A DNA stretch of 64,000 bases from Drosophila persimilis (Eukaryota; Arthropoda; Insecta; Diptera; Drosophilidae). Where the stretch lies: positions 2,232,001 through 2,296,000 of the forward strand of contig NW_020825706.1 in NCBI RefSeq assembly GCF_003286085.1, written 5' to 3'. The notes under the pieces are model-generated. The model was given only the letters and a program-made list of their open reading frames with translations. It searched no databases and was not told where the DNA came from. The translations under genes were made by a program, and so were the position numbers. Of this stretch, positions 1 through 12,641 are shown piece by piece; positions within the stretch are counted from its first letter, which is position 1, and every line of letters begins with the position of its first letter.

Positions 1-1600
1 GGAGTTATTGCAGATTGAAGTCTAGGGTCACTCTCGGGCCACTCCGCAAAGCATGTTTTAAATTTATCGATTATTTATCGAAATTTGTCGATTATTTATG
101 GATTCTCCGGGGATACTCCGTGGGATCTGCCAATAATTTTTACAAAAGTCAGTTATTATCGATAATTATCGATAATTAGGCTTTAGGCACAGGAGGCAGG
201 AACGAAGTCGAAACTTGTCGATTATTAAGCGATAAATTAAATTCTTTCAATGCCAAATTGGCATATATAAAAGTCTAGAACGGTTACGTATCGATAACTA
301 GACGAATCGTGCATATAACCCCCACCAAATGTCAGAACCAAACAAAAACAAACTTGAAATGCAGTTCTAATTAAGTTTCAACTAGAAATTCTGTTCATTG
401 CTGACTCCGCGGGAGTTCAGTGCGAGATCATGTGGCATGGTACATGCGCTCCACAACTCCTTCTCATGCGGAGCACCCAAACCCAAATGCAAGCAACAAG
501 AATCCCAAACACAGATCACTCGAACCATATTTGACGAAAGCCAAACGATTGCATCAACATTTTTGCGCTCAATCGTTACAGTTTTCGTTGGCTGTGCAGT
601 CGTCGCGTTGTCGGTCACACATTTCTTGGGATCTTATGACAATGTCTTGTCTTTGGAAATACTTTAAATACACTCACGCAGTACCGCGAGCAATTTTAAT
701 GCAGTGAAAACCATTTGATGGAATGTCTAGAGCGACGATTCCGACTCGGACAGTCGAACATGCGACAAGACGACTCGAATAACCAGGCAACACCTTTTGG
801 CCTAAAAGTAACACATCGTAAACAATCTTTTGGTCGTTGGGTGGAAAACATAGTTGGAACATAAATCAAATGGTTGACAGATGATGACCCCCGAAGATCC
901 AAAGACACCCCAAAAGACCTTTACTCTCACTTTTGCCGCTCCATCAATGAGGAAAGGCGGAAACAAGAAGCGCGGAGGCGTATCTCACAAACAAAAACAT
1001 GTCCCGCATTAATATGCAAATCGATGGATGGACCATACCCATCATAAAAGACGAGAAATGGTAAGAGGAAAACCACATCATCTCCGCGTATATATGTGTC
1101 ACTGTGTCAATGTGCGTGAGTGTCGGTTCGGATCGTGGCTAAAAGGTAAGTAAAAGCCAGATTCCGGGTGGCTTCAAAACGATGAGAGAGGAGTGCGTGA
1201 TTGAAACGATTGAATGATAAAAATACTATTTAATGGGAATTTAAACATAATTTAAAAGAGACTCAAGGCAGGGTTAAAGATTTGTAAGACTCAGACATTA
1301 TTTTTTAGCTGAAAACTCTTATCGATTATTTATCGATAATTCTATTAATTAACAATAATTCTCAAAAATTCGATTTTTAATAATCAATGAAATATGATTT
1401 TTAAGACCCACAGTTTTTTGTGAGCTAAAAACACGTATCGATTATTTATCGATAATTCTATTAATTAACTATAATTATAATTTTGATCAAAAATTCGATA
1501 TTTTAATAATCCTAAATCGTTTTTATCACATTAAATTATTTATCGAAGCTTCGATAATTTATCGATAGCTACTATTTAATGAAAATAACCCTTTTTAATC
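1..1600. repeat. TATCGATA-rich region with a 116-bp tandem repeat
   Basis: Six exact TATCGATA octamers (157, 167, 289, 1331, 1447, 1560) plus a perfect palindrome TTATCGAAGCTTCGATAA at 1540-1557. A 33-bp stretch beginning ATCGATTATTTATCGATA is identical at 1321-1353 and 1437-1469, and the sequence around both copies (AAGAC-CA-TTTTTT-GCT-AAAAC before, AAAAATTCGAT after) also aligns, giving a unit of about 116 bp. A third, diverged unit follows. TATCGATA is the DREF element and CGATA clusters are BEAF-32 type sites, so boundary or promoter activity is possible. Confidence 0.8.
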
Positions 1601-3154
1601 CGAATAACGAAATGAAGAGCTTAGTTCTGGTTTTATACATATACTTTTAGGGTAAAAGCTACTTTGAATCAATGGATAGCACAGATTTCTAGACAGAGGC
1701 ATTCAAAAGTGACACAGATAGAACCCTCAAACGACACACGACACATCATTCACGTTGCCATCTCTAGACTCCAACTCTCCGCTCCGAAGAGACCTGCTGC
1801 TGCTGCTGTTGCTGCTGACACAACCCAAAACCAAAAACCAAACCGAACTGCCCCATCAACGACAACATCTTAAGCTCATTTGTCACATAAAAATCATATA
1901 TATGTAATTTGCTTGACAACCAAAAGTGGACACCGAACGTCACGCGCCGCCTGTTGGTGCAGCAGCCGCAAAACGCCTCCATATCGGTGTAGGCTTTTCT
2001 GGGCCCAGAGAGAAAGAAAGAGCTACAGATGGTGGATGGTGGATGGTGGATGGAGGATGGAGCACTCACGTACGTACGTATGATGGGATCCAGAGTTGTT
2101 GCATGCATTTGGCTGGTGGTGTCAGTGTCGTCGTTGAGTAAGCGTTTCCTTAAATTAGCTGCACTTTGGATGCACCATTATATGCCGGAGACCACTTGAT
2201 GCCACCATCGTCTTCTTGGACGCACGGACATCGTCATCATGGCCATTTTTGGGTGGGCATTAAGTGCCACAGCGCTTTTTTGATGGAGTGTTGATGCCAC
2301 AACAGAGGTCGAGTTTTGTTCAGATTTATGGTCTGTTCACTCTCCTCAGATGTTCCTGCATTTTCAGGTGGGTTTTATATCATACGAATAGGAGAAAATA
2401 AAAGAAAATTATCAAATCTACAGTCATCTATGGAGTGTTCTGTAGATTGAGATTTGAGTGGTGAATGGATAAAGATATTTCAATGTCAGCTCACAGAATC
2501 TCCCTCTCTCTCTCTCCCATCCATCAATTATCTGTGGAACTTGCTTTGCCATTTCCTTATACCAAAACTCTTACTCTTACTCTTAGTCCGTGCATCCGGT
2601 TCTCACACATGAGGGGGTAATAGGAATACCTTCGTTAGAACCGTTTAAGCAAAACGAAACGACACTTCAAAGCTGTGGATGTGGCTGTGGCTTCTACGCT
2701 AAATGGAAAAGCCCTCAACAGCTTAGGCAAACATTTGCAATTACAATTTTAGCATATAATTGCAAACATGATAAACACTTTTATCTGCGGCTGCTCCACC
2801 GACTGCGACTCCGACTGAGTGCATCTGCTGCATGGCCTCGTCGCAGCGAAACGATCCACAGGACCAGTCTGTCCACAAAGAACGAAGAGCGTAGAGATCT
2901 GGTAGCAGCAGCAGCAGGTCGAAGCCTCCAAGAAGCTGCCAAGAAGAAGCGTGTCGCCAATTGATCGTGAGTTTTACCTAGAAAAATGTCGCGACAATTC
3001 TGCCCCGCAAAAAGGAAAAACCTCAACGCAAAACGAACAAAAGGCAAAGCGAAGAAGGGGCCAGCATCCCCACACAAGAGATGAGAATTTAGCTGGGAAT
3101 TTTTAGATCAAGATTCAAGATTTTAGAAGGATTTTTGGTACCAAATTTGATAAT
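1600..3154. other. Non-coding, no gene seen
   Basis: Contains CTG repeats near 1794-1815, a GGTGGAT 7-bp repeat at 2031-2062 and short CAG/GCAGCA runs near 2910. Open frames are short and low in complexity. Nothing else stands out. Confidence 0.6.
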
Positions 3155-3394
3155 TTATCCACAGAAAAGTTGAAACCGAGGAGACATACAAGTAAGTAAG
3201 TCTAAAGTTTCACATCTAAAAGAAGCTTTTTGCTAAACTTTTCGATCTCTTATCCACAAAATAGATTCAACCGAGGAGACATACAAGTGGGTAAGGTAAA
3301 ATTTCGCTATAACTCAGAAGATTCACATCTAAAGGAAGCTTTTTACTATCCTTTTTAATCAGTTATCCAGGAAAAAAAAGAAAAACCGAGGAGG
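3155..3394 (+). repeat. Degenerate tandem repeat, about 2.3 units of 95-113 bp
   Basis: Units start TTATCCA at 3155, 3250 and 3363. Each continues with AACCGAGGAG; the first two share GAGACATACAAGT, then TTCACATCTAAA-GAAGCTTTTT. Clear tandem duplication with about 75-80% similarity by eye. No coding frame and no transposon feature seen. Confidence 0.85.
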
Positions 3395-5451
3395 GAAGTT
3401 TCTTGAGAAACGAACGAGATATTAGTGAATGTAGATGCTTAAAGCACTTCAAAGCACTTCTTATTTGTAGAAACTGATTAAAAATACACGTTAAATCCCT
3501 TTGAAATAAATATATCTTAAATGCTGCAACTTTTCACTCTTTTTAGCTTGAATTCTTTAGCTTTTTTCCAGCTCTCAACAGTCAAGCAGCAGCATCAGAA
3601 CGAGTCAAAGCTGAGAGCACTGAGACTCCAGCCTAAAGCAAAAGTCTAGCAAAAGGAACTAGCGGAGTAATGCAATTGAAATTGAAGAATTACGCGAAGA
3701 ATGTCAGCGAACATAGTAAATGTTGTACATAGTATATCCAGGAGGAGCAGCCAGCCAGCCAGCTAGCCCTCCTTCTGTACTCGTTCCTGTCGTTCCTGTG
3801 GACCGATCTGTTGGCCATCGCATACATTAAGGCAAGTTTTTAGCTGGGATTCTCTCAGATGTAAGGAGTGTATTGTCACAAGCGGTTAAGTGATCCACAG
3901 CTGATCAGACGACGACTACGACGACGAGTCGTGCAGGAGGGCTGGCTGGCTGGCTACCCCCGCCATTATATTCTTTCTTTTCTTTTACTGCGGCGGCATC
4001 TAAATGAACTTAAAGATCAACTTCATTTTTAGTAGCAGCCTTAGCCTCATTACGAATGGAAATGATGATGGACAATAATGACGCGACAACAGGAAGTCCA
4101 AGTCGTTGCTGGCTGCCTGCAAAATGCCGACGACAAGTCGTTCTGTTCTGTGGATCTCTCTCTCTCTCTCTTTGTCTCTGAATGAAAAATCGAAGAAACT
4201 GATGGCAATAGATGGGGAAACTGGAACTGCAACTGCAACTGCAACTGGAAACTGGGCTAGAGAGCATCGTTAAATTGATTTGTGTGTGACAGAGGGAGAG
4301 AGAGAACTAGTTTCCGATGAGAGTCTGAGGCTGAGAAAGCTCTGCCCAACTACAAGTATTTCTGTTTTAATATTCTCTTAAAATATTTCAGAAATTTCCG
4401 AGGCTTTTCTTTGATGATTGGAAGGCAGCTTCCGTTTATGGTAAATTCTCTAAGAGAGTTGTAAAAGAATTCCATTTCGTTTGTGTCCAGAAATTCCCCC
4501 CTGAGTCGTATATGGGAATCGAACGATCGATCGATCCCCCCACACTCTCTCTATAGTCGTTTCTGCTGTCCAACAAATTGAGTAACAAATTTACGACAAT
4601 ACAAAAATTGGCAACCATGGCTTGGCATCAGGGAAGAACCGTTAGAAACCCATTGCCAGGGTTGTCATAATTTCCAACAATGGAGGCAGAACAACACCCG
4701 CGCGCGACTTTCGTTCGATTGGCCGCCTGTCCAACTGGCAATAGAAATTAAAGTTAACAAATTTCCGACAATGTTTGGACAGTTCTTTTTTTTGTGAGAG
4801 CCTGCTGCAGAACCCCGAGTACCGTAATTGTGGGCCTAAACCATGGCTTAAAGCCCCCCATTCGGGTTCTTTTGTCTACATTCAAAGCTTGTCAGAGAGA
4901 GAGTCTGGAGTGGTTGGTAGGTAGGTGCTCCTCTTAGGTAGCCATTCAGCTTCCTTCCATCAGCCGAAACGCAAAGACGCCCCAAAGGCCTAAAAGTTCT
5001 GTGCCGCCAATTGTTCGCAGGAGGTGGAGGCGGAGGCTGGTGATGGTGGATAGGGTTCTACGCCTCGTACCTCTGCTATTCCCGTTCCTATTCCTATCGC
5101 CATCTCTTCGACTGTAGTAGATCCCCGCCGAATGTGTGTAAAGTTAAGTTGTCGTCGCCGTTCCGTTCCGTTCCTTCGATTGTTGTTCGGTTCGATGAAT
5201 CGTGATTTTGTCAATTGGAGCTCACAATTTTTTTGTGTTCGGTTTTTCTTTTGCGATCGTCGGTAATGGGAAATTGGGTGTGTGGGAAAGGCAATTAGAG
5301 TGAAGGAAAGTGCCTTCGTTTTGTTCTACTTTGAAGAGGGACTTAGCCTAAAGAATCCACTAATAGGTTTAAAGGTTTTGGGTTGCTTGAAAAATCAGTA
5401 AATCTTCAGAGATATCTAGCTATTGCTTTGGAGGGAAGTTTTTACACATTT
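3395..5451. other. Non-coding, no gene seen
   Basis: Mostly unstructured sequence with simple repeats: TCTC at about 4158-4170, CTGCAA repeats near 4220-4250. No conserved frame or RNA gene recognised. Confidence 0.6.
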
Positions 5452-5488
5452 CAAGCGTCATACAGCAGTGACCCTCGGTTGGTTTTTT
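5452..5488 (+). repeat. Dispersed repeat copy A (GCGTCATACAGCAG..CTCGGTTGG)
   Basis: One of five copies in the window. Consensus is CACGCGTCATGCAGCAG, a short variable spacer, then CACTCGGTTGGTTTT. This copy pairs with copy B 139 bp further on in the same orientation. Confidence 0.7.
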
Positions 5489-5590
5489 AAAGAAACTAAA
5501 AAAAACTATCGTAAGACTTGGATATTGATATAAATCTTATTAAAATCTCTAAAAGAAGTCTTAAGTTGAAGGATAACGGTACAAAACATG

Positions 5591-5624
5591 TCACGCGTCT
5601 TACAGCAGCGCTACTCGGTCGGAT
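5591..5624 (+). repeat. Dispersed repeat copy B (CACGCGTCTTACAGCAGCG..CTCGGTCGG)
   Basis: Same consensus as copy A, with T for A in GCGTCTTACAG and a C in CTCGGTCGG. Identity of the parent element is unknown. Confidence 0.7.
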
Positions 5625-8129
5625 TCTACAGGATTTTGATTAGGCTTTGTGGGAAAAAGTTGGGAAACTATCAAGTGACTCTTGCCTGTCCATAAATCAG
5701 GGATAAAACATAGGAAAACCGTATCCAAAAACACACATTTCCTAGTAAAAACAGCCTGCCTTTCAAGTACTACTCAATTGACGACTCTATGACCCACATA
5801 GGGTAAACGTACACTCCCTTCCCCAGTTTTGAATGCAAACAAAACGCAAATAGCGACTGTCTTTGAGCAGAAATCAAATATTGATGAGTTTTTGGTTAAA
5901 CTGAAGAGGCCCGAAACATAACTTCACACTTTTTTGAGGAGGAAACAAGAGACGAGAAGACCAGAAATTAAGCAGCAATGATGAAGGTTCGAAGATCGGT
6001 TTGGTTTGTGTGTGTTTGCCTTTGACAAACAGAAAGGCAGAACAGAACAAAAAACGAATTTCAAATAAATCAACACACATGCCACAAATGTATAAGAAAG
6101 GGCTGACGGACTGAGTGAGTGTGTGCCTCATAATCATATTGATGTATTACGATAGTTTTGGTGGAAGAAGAAGGCCCAAAGACCCCAACTCTGAGGCTGT
6201 AAAAACAACGAGGCTCGTAAAACCCACAAAACATGGCTGAGAACGCGCCCAAAAAGCGAAAGAATATGAGTGGATGGATGGGATATAACCTGCAGCCAAA
6301 GAGCAGCCACAAAACAAGTTAAAGAATGCCAGACAACCGACAGATAAATAATGGAAATGCATACTAATTAAATGGTGAGAACTTTGAAACACTCCGCACC
6401 ACAGTGGGATTTGCACTCTCCCTCGAGAAAGAAAGAAAAGATCATCAGCAGCAGGGCATTATCTCCACAACGAGATGTTAGCTATCTAATTGGAAATGTC
6501 AATATAATCGGTATAGATTTCGGTTCTCCATGGGCCTTTAATTGATGTTAATTTTGTGCGGAATGGGAAAGCATTCATTCAGATATTAATGAAATGATGT
6601 TTCATAATTAATGAAATGTAAAGCAGAAAAGGCAACAGAAACAGAAGTTCCCACATCATTAATAAGAAATAAAACGAAGAAGCAGCAGCAGCCTCCCCAC
6701 GAAGATCCCCCAACCCCCAGGGGCGCTAAGGCCCACAAACTGAAATTCAAATGAATTCCAAGATACAGATACTCCTCGGTCTGCTCTGCTTCCACAGAGA
6801 GAAGAGTTACAAATGTATCTACAGCGACAACAAATTATGCAGCAGCAACAAACAGAGGCAGAGGCAGAGACAAAGACAGAGACAGAGGCAGAGGCACATG
6901 CGCATGCCTCCATTGGAGATACAGATTTTCTTGAAAGCTTTAATCTGTCGCTGGTCTTGTGTTCTGTGTTTTTTTTCGGTTGGAAAATAAATTATAAACA
7001 TTTCAGGAATTAAGTCAAACGTTTTGTCCGCTGTCCATTTAGCGTACAATTTATTGACTTCTGGTCTACCTGAACGGACTTTGATCTATGCTTTAGATAA
7101 AGTCCGAGCCCCCTGAGAGAGAGAGAGCCTCTTCACACTCTATTAGCCCGATGCTGCTGATGCTGCATCGCGGAGTCTGGTCATCTATCGCTGGCATCTG
7201 TAAACATTTACTTGGTGATTTTATCGATTTCATTTGCATGATGGCTTACCCAGAGAGTGGTAGAGACATGGAGAAGATCCGCAGCTTATAGAAGATCCAG
7301 CAGCTACTTCAGTTGCTAAGCCTTCAGTATCTCTCTCGCGATGGTGTGTCCCAAGGCCTTCCTCCTCTTCAAAATGTTCTCAGCTCATAAAATTCCATAG
7401 TGAATCATTGTGTCTGTCCCTCCGCTCCATTGGTCCCGTCTGTGGTCTCAGGTCTGGGTCTGGCCTGGGGTCTGGTTCTCCTCGCCGGTCTCGCTGGTCT
7501 CTGCATTTCATTTATTGTGTAATTCCCTACAATGTACTTTTGGTTGCCACGGATTTCTTTCTGGTCTTTGCTTTTGAATTTGATTCTTGATTTGATGTCA
7601 GTTTATTTATGATAAGATGACCTTTTTCTTCTCTTTTTTTATATTTTCCTCGTCCCAGCTTCATCTTTCCACGTCTTTTATTTTTCGGCAGGAAAGGAGT
7701 TCCATTTCATTTCATTTTATTTCGTTTTGTATCTCTAGTTCTCACTGGGTCGACGTCGTCGCCGTCGTCTCACTCGGTTTTTTTTCGGAGATGAATGAAT
7801 GGATGAATGAAGCTCATTAAATTATGGATCACTTGTGAATTGGGGGGCGGGTATGGGAATCTGCCTCGAGAAATATATTGAAATACGAGTAGGTTGCACT
7901 GAGAGATATTTCGAGTCCGAGGGGGATATTCAGCTACTATGGAAAGCTCTGGGAGTCTTCAAATGATCGATTATTGTGATAGTCTTAGCAGAAATCCCTA
8001 CTCCAAAGTAGTCCTCGTTTTTCCCTGAGTGAAGCCCTTTTTTTTAATAGGTGGTACTCAAGGAATTCATTCGTGGGATCTCTCCAAAAAACATTTTTCC
8101 AGAAAAACAAAAAAAATGACTAATAATAC
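5625..8129. other. Non-coding, no gene seen
   Basis: Contains a CAGAGG/CAGAGA repeat (about 6854-6895) whose translations look like Gln/Arg or Ala/Glu runs and are not genes. Nothing else recognised. Confidence 0.6.
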
Positions 8130-8350
8130 AAACTAAAACCAGAAATATGTATATAGAATTTAGAAAACCAGAAATACTAAAAAATACCAGAAATACTCAA
8201 AATAACAGAAACACTACAAATACCAAAAATACTAAAAATAAATACCAATTCAATTCAAGAACTAATCTGACAAAATACCGAAAAATACTACAACTTTATG
8301 AGAAAAAGCTCTAACAAAATACCAAAAAATACTAAAAATGTATAATAAAT
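8130..8350. repeat. A-rich degenerate repeat of AATACCAGAAATACTAA type
   Basis: About 220 bp in which AATAC(C/T) recurs every 8-20 bp with variable A-rich spacers. Simple-sequence origin is likely. Confidence 0.6.
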
Positions 8351-11204
8351 ACTAGAAGTTCAAGCGAATATAGTTCCACCAAATGAAGTCCAATCAAAGA
8401 GTGCTATATCTCAGAGTAACCCTAACCCTAGGACTATCTATAACCAGAGTTATATTAAACTCTGATAATAAATTAAAGGGTATAGCCACTGTCCAGTCCA
8501 CCCTCCCTCCCATAGCCCTCTATCTTGTTTTATTTGTTTGTTAAATATAATTTCCGATCATGTGCAGTGTCCGACAGTGTCCGTTTACAAAGCGCATTCA
8601 AATCCCCCAACAACTGCTCGGTTTACTATTTTTTTTGGATTTCGAATCTGAGCAAAAGATGTTTTGTTTTATTTCATCGTTTTTTTTCTTACAGCAATAC
8701 TACTATTTTCAAGATCAACAACGCAGCAGCAGCGGCAGGCAGCAGTTCCACTGAGAGCGTCACGAAGAAATGAAAAGCGAGATCTTTTATGGCGATTAGT
8801 GGAAGACAATGAATGCACGATGGATTCAAACAAAACAAAACACAGCTCTAAAAAACAACATTTTTATATACAGAAAATGAGACAAAGAGTGGAGTAGGGG
8901 AGTAGAGGGCGGGGGGATAGGAGACACAACCAGAATGAGAACAAGAACACAGAACTGTTGTTGTTTTCGTATTATGAGAATTGAGCCAAACAAAATTTTG
9001 AACGCGCATTCAGACAAAAGCATAAATGTGGAATGGCCTGGGATATTTCTTCAAAAATATTAAGGTTTCTTTTGGGTTTGAGCGTTGACAGCCAGACGAC
9101 TTTTGGGGCCCAGACATTGCGACTGTCAACGGAATGGGAACCCAGTGACTGACCGGTTATTGTTGTTTATCTAAACATAATTGAAATGCGTTTTCAATGG
9201 GTTAATTTGGAGACGAAATGGAGTCACGGAGGGACGCCTACGTAAACACAATTAGGTGCCAAAAAAAGGAAGGGAAGGGAAGGAAAGGGAGATCACTTAT
9301 GAGCCCGAGCCATGATGAAATGACAAAATCTAGAGTAAACCAACTTGAAAACACAAACAAAGATGATGACCAAGAGATGATGCCTGGTCGATTGGTAGGG
9401 CCTCTCGTCCACCATTCGCTCTGTTTGTGTTTCAAGTGTGTGTGTGTGTCCGTGTGGGACACGGCCACGGGCACGGACACGGACCTAACAAAATATTGTC
9501 TTAGTGCATTTTAATGGTTTAGCTTTTGAGCATCTCTCCACAACACCACCACACCAAATGGTTCCGATGCATCTTTGCCGCTGAGTGACGACTCCCCACC
9601 GAAGGGGGCAATTGTCTTGTAAACGATATATGTATACACTCTACCGAGTCGAGAGTCGAGTAGAGTTTCATTCTCCCATTGCACCTTCAGTTCATCTTCA
9701 GTTCAATTGCCCCTCCTGCTGGCTTAATGACTCGCCAGTTTGTAATTCAAAGTTTAAAGTTGCTTAATTAGGCGGCATCGCCGGAGCCAGGAACGAAATG
9801 GAGAGCCCCCATCTGTATTTTGTCTCCTTTTAGTGAGTGGCCCGATGCCGCTTGGTTAGTAAATCAGACAGATATACGCACCGCAACACCTTCCTCCCGG
9901 GAACGGGAAGCAACTTCATTAACACAGCAGCCACAGAGTCGGGCCGTTTAAAAAGTAGAAATCAAGTATTATTTATGATTATTGTGAGAATTTCACAATG
10001 GCATGCGAGAATTTATTGTTAATGCTCTCTGCACCTCATTCGCTCTATCTATGTCGCTGTTTCGCTCTTTCTAGCCCGTGTGATTTGTTGTAATGCTCGC
10101 AAGATGCTGCTGCACAGTGGATCGGTTGCATGGAAATTGGCAACAATGTAGTTTCAAATTTGAATTTGAATTTTTTTGGTGCGCCTAACGTGTTAATATG
10201 TATAAGGTGTGTAAGCACTGAAGAATGGCGGATCGCCCACCTGTTGACCTAAATTTTAAATCGTTTAATATAAGCGGCATCCTCAGAAATTTTGATCAAT
10301 TCGTTATAGAATTATGTTTTTAGGACACTTAATTATATAATGAAAGGATTATTGACTTACCAAATATGGCGATTGATCGTTAAATGGCATGTTAATCTTT
10401 GAATATATGTAAGCGAAATCCTTGAATATTTTATTGCCAGAACACTTGGGTATAATGTATTTTTATTTCTGACTTACCCCCACTTCATATTTTGAATATT
10501 TTCATAAATCTGCAGATGTAAGCAAATTTTTAGCACCTACTTAACCTCAATGTGAAACATTTTCTTACCACTTTTATAATTTGCAAACACAGGCGCTCAA
10601 ACAGCATTTCACAGTGCTCTCTGCCATGCCGCCGCACATCCCCACTGATCCTCTATGGCAGGCAGAGCCCCCAGCAGCCAGAGAGCTCCAACGAAACAGA
10701 CAACTGCGACAGCAGCTTTGATGTTTCTCTGCCTTTTACATATTCAACGTAATTTTATTTTTCCTTTTTTTCACTGCAGCCAAAGCAGCCGGCGCTTTGC
10801 TTTCTTCTGCCACTGCACCGCTTCGCCGGACCGACTGGCTGTCTGTCTATTTTACTGCATTGCGCGGTATGAAATTGTAATTAAAATTTCATTTCGTTGT
10901 TAAGACAAATGCCATGATGCCCGAGCGGCCACTTGTTGTGCCGCCAGTTGATGTTGTGTTTACGAACCGATATTTGTTTTCCTTATTGTGCAAAAGGTAA
11001 TTTTCCACGCATTTAAACACTATTAATTACGCACTCTGCCACCCGCACTTTTTCTCCTTCACAAAAGAGTGTGCACACAGCACGTTTTGGCGAATGCTGG
11101 ATTTTCGGCAAAAAGGCCTAACGCCAAGCCTGCCATTATCCCGCCCAATGCTTGATTCAAAATAAGAAAACATTTTCGCATTTATAATTCATTCATAAAA
11201 ATTT
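8351..11204. other. Non-coding DNA beyond the Dl 3' end, no gene seen
   Basis: No conserved reading frame. Includes one Su(H)-type TGTGAGAA at 9983-9990. Part of it could be transcribed if Dl uses a more distal poly(A) site than the one proposed. Confidence 0.55.
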
Positions 11205-11210
11205 TTTATT
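11205..11210 (-). terminator. Candidate distal Dl poly(A) signal
   Basis: AATAAA on the minus strand about 1.9 kb past the Dl stop codon, near the end of the A-rich tract. Chosen because the strong base bias of the 3' UTR ends just beyond it; AT-rich sequence yields AATAAA often by chance. Confidence 0.4.
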
Positions 11211-11655
11211 CTTTTTGTTTTTTTGTTCATTTTGTTTTTTTTCTTTTGCATTTTTGTTTGTTCGTTTTTTTTGTGGCTTTTCTTTGTTTTTCAATTCATT
11301 TGTTTTTAATTACTAAAAAATTTCATAAAATTGTTTAGACTAAATCGTAAGTACAACACTAAATTACAATTGTATGCAAGTAACTACTATTTTTTATTGT
11401 GGTTTTTTGTGTGTTTTTTGTTTTGTGTCTCTTCTTGGTATAAATATGGGAAATCTTATAAACTTTTTACAATTTTTGTTTCTGTCTTCTGTGTGTTGTG
11501 TTTTTCTTTTTTTCGGATTTTTCTTTTTGCAATAAAAATATAAATTACTAAAAACGACTATTTAAAAATTAAATATTTATAAAAAATATATAGTATATAT
11601 ATGTGTGTTTGTGTGTGTGTATAAGTATATGGATTGGGTGGGGGGTAGAGTAATT

Positions 11656-11663
11656 TATATACA
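11656..11663 (-). promoter_or_regulatory. Pumilio-type element UGUAUAUA in the 3' UTR
   Basis: Third UGUANAUA match. It would be present only in transcripts that use the distal poly(A) site. Surrounding TA-rich sequence raises the chance of a random match. Confidence 0.3.
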
Positions 11664-11808
11664 AAATTGGAAAAATCTAATGAGAGAGCAATGTGTGTGT
11701 GTGTGAGACGTATAAAAATATATATACGATATACACATATACGATTTATCAGATAGGTTTTGCTGCACAGTTTTAGCACTTTTATAACTAGGTTTTTTTA
11801 TATATTTT

Positions 11809-11819
11809 TTTATTTTATT
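11809..11819 (-). terminator. Candidate proximal Dl poly(A) signal (two overlapping AATAAA)
   Basis: Two overlapping AATAAA hexamers on the minus strand (11809-11814 and 11814-11819), about 1.3 kb past the stop codon. They could produce the shorter Delta mRNA class. Located by motif only. Confidence 0.35.
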
Positions 11820-12260
11820 TTTTTACACTAACGAGGAACCATTTGCAATTTAACTGTAGAGTTTTGTATTTTCAGTAGATTTTTGCTTTAATTTTGATAT
11901 TTTAGAATTTCGCAAACAGTTTGTTGTTTTTTTTTTTGCTTCTTTCGTCTGGTTGTTGTCTTCGGTTTTGAGATCAAAATTAAATGTATAATAATATAAG
12001 ACTATGTGGAGACTTTCTTTTCGGGTAGGGGATGGTAGGGCGTGGGTGTGGGTTGTATTTTTCATTCAATTTTGCTTTTTCTTTCCAAATATTTCTCAGA
12101 GATATTCCAAATATGTTTTGTTTTTTATGCGCTTATAATTTATAAATTCATTTCATAGCTACAATAATTATTATTGACTTCTGATATAAATGCTCCAAAA
12201 AAGGATGAAAAAAATAATATATATAAATGAGGATTAAAATAAAAAAAACGTTTAAAAAAA

Positions 12261-12280
12261 ATAGATAGATAGATAGATAG
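12261..12280. repeat. GATA microsatellite in the Dl 3' UTR
   Basis: Five ATAG tetramers in a row inside the probable 3' UTR. Likely length-polymorphic. Confidence 0.85.
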
Positions 12281-12514
12281 TTTTTTTAAGCACTTAAAAT
12301 AGAATCACTAAATGTTTTTGTTTGTCTTCGCTTTTGTTTGTTTGTTTTGGGGGTCTTTAATCTATCATTAAGCTAGAGAATCGAGAGTTAAGTATAGTTA
12401 TTTTTATCCTAGAAATAGTCGAGATAGTCAATTTTTTATGGTATTCTTTTTTGTTTTTTACTTTTACTTTTAATTGTTTTTTATGTGTTGTCGTATATCG
12501 AATGTGTGACCTAC

Positions 12515-12522
12515 TATTTACA
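12515..12522 (-). promoter_or_regulatory. Pumilio-type element UGUAAAUA in the 3' UTR
   Basis: Exact match to the UGUANAUA consensus on the Dl transcript strand, about 600 nt past the stop codon. One of three in the 3' UTR; binding is inferred from the motif only. Confidence 0.4.
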
Positions 12523-12633
12523 GGAGAATGCCCCCAGGGGCATTGTCAATGAGGAGTTTGTTCTTCTTCACTTTGTTAGCCTTAGAGTTTATATTTTAAA
12601 TTTAAGATTTAAATTTAAATGTATTTTTTGTAG

Positions 12634-12641
12634 TATTTACA
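12634..12641 (-). promoter_or_regulatory. Pumilio-type element UGUAAAUA in the 3' UTR
   Basis: Second exact UGUANAUA match, 119 nt from the one at 12515 and about 480 nt past the stop codon. Confidence 0.4.

Noticed and set aside
6751-7049. Gln/Arg-rich (plus) and Leu/Cys-rich (minus) frames
   Set aside because: Both are translations of a CAGAGG simple repeat near 6854-6895.
8420-8440. Telomere-like CCCTAACCCTAGG
   Set aside because: Only two units, and Drosophila telomeres do not use this repeat; chance.
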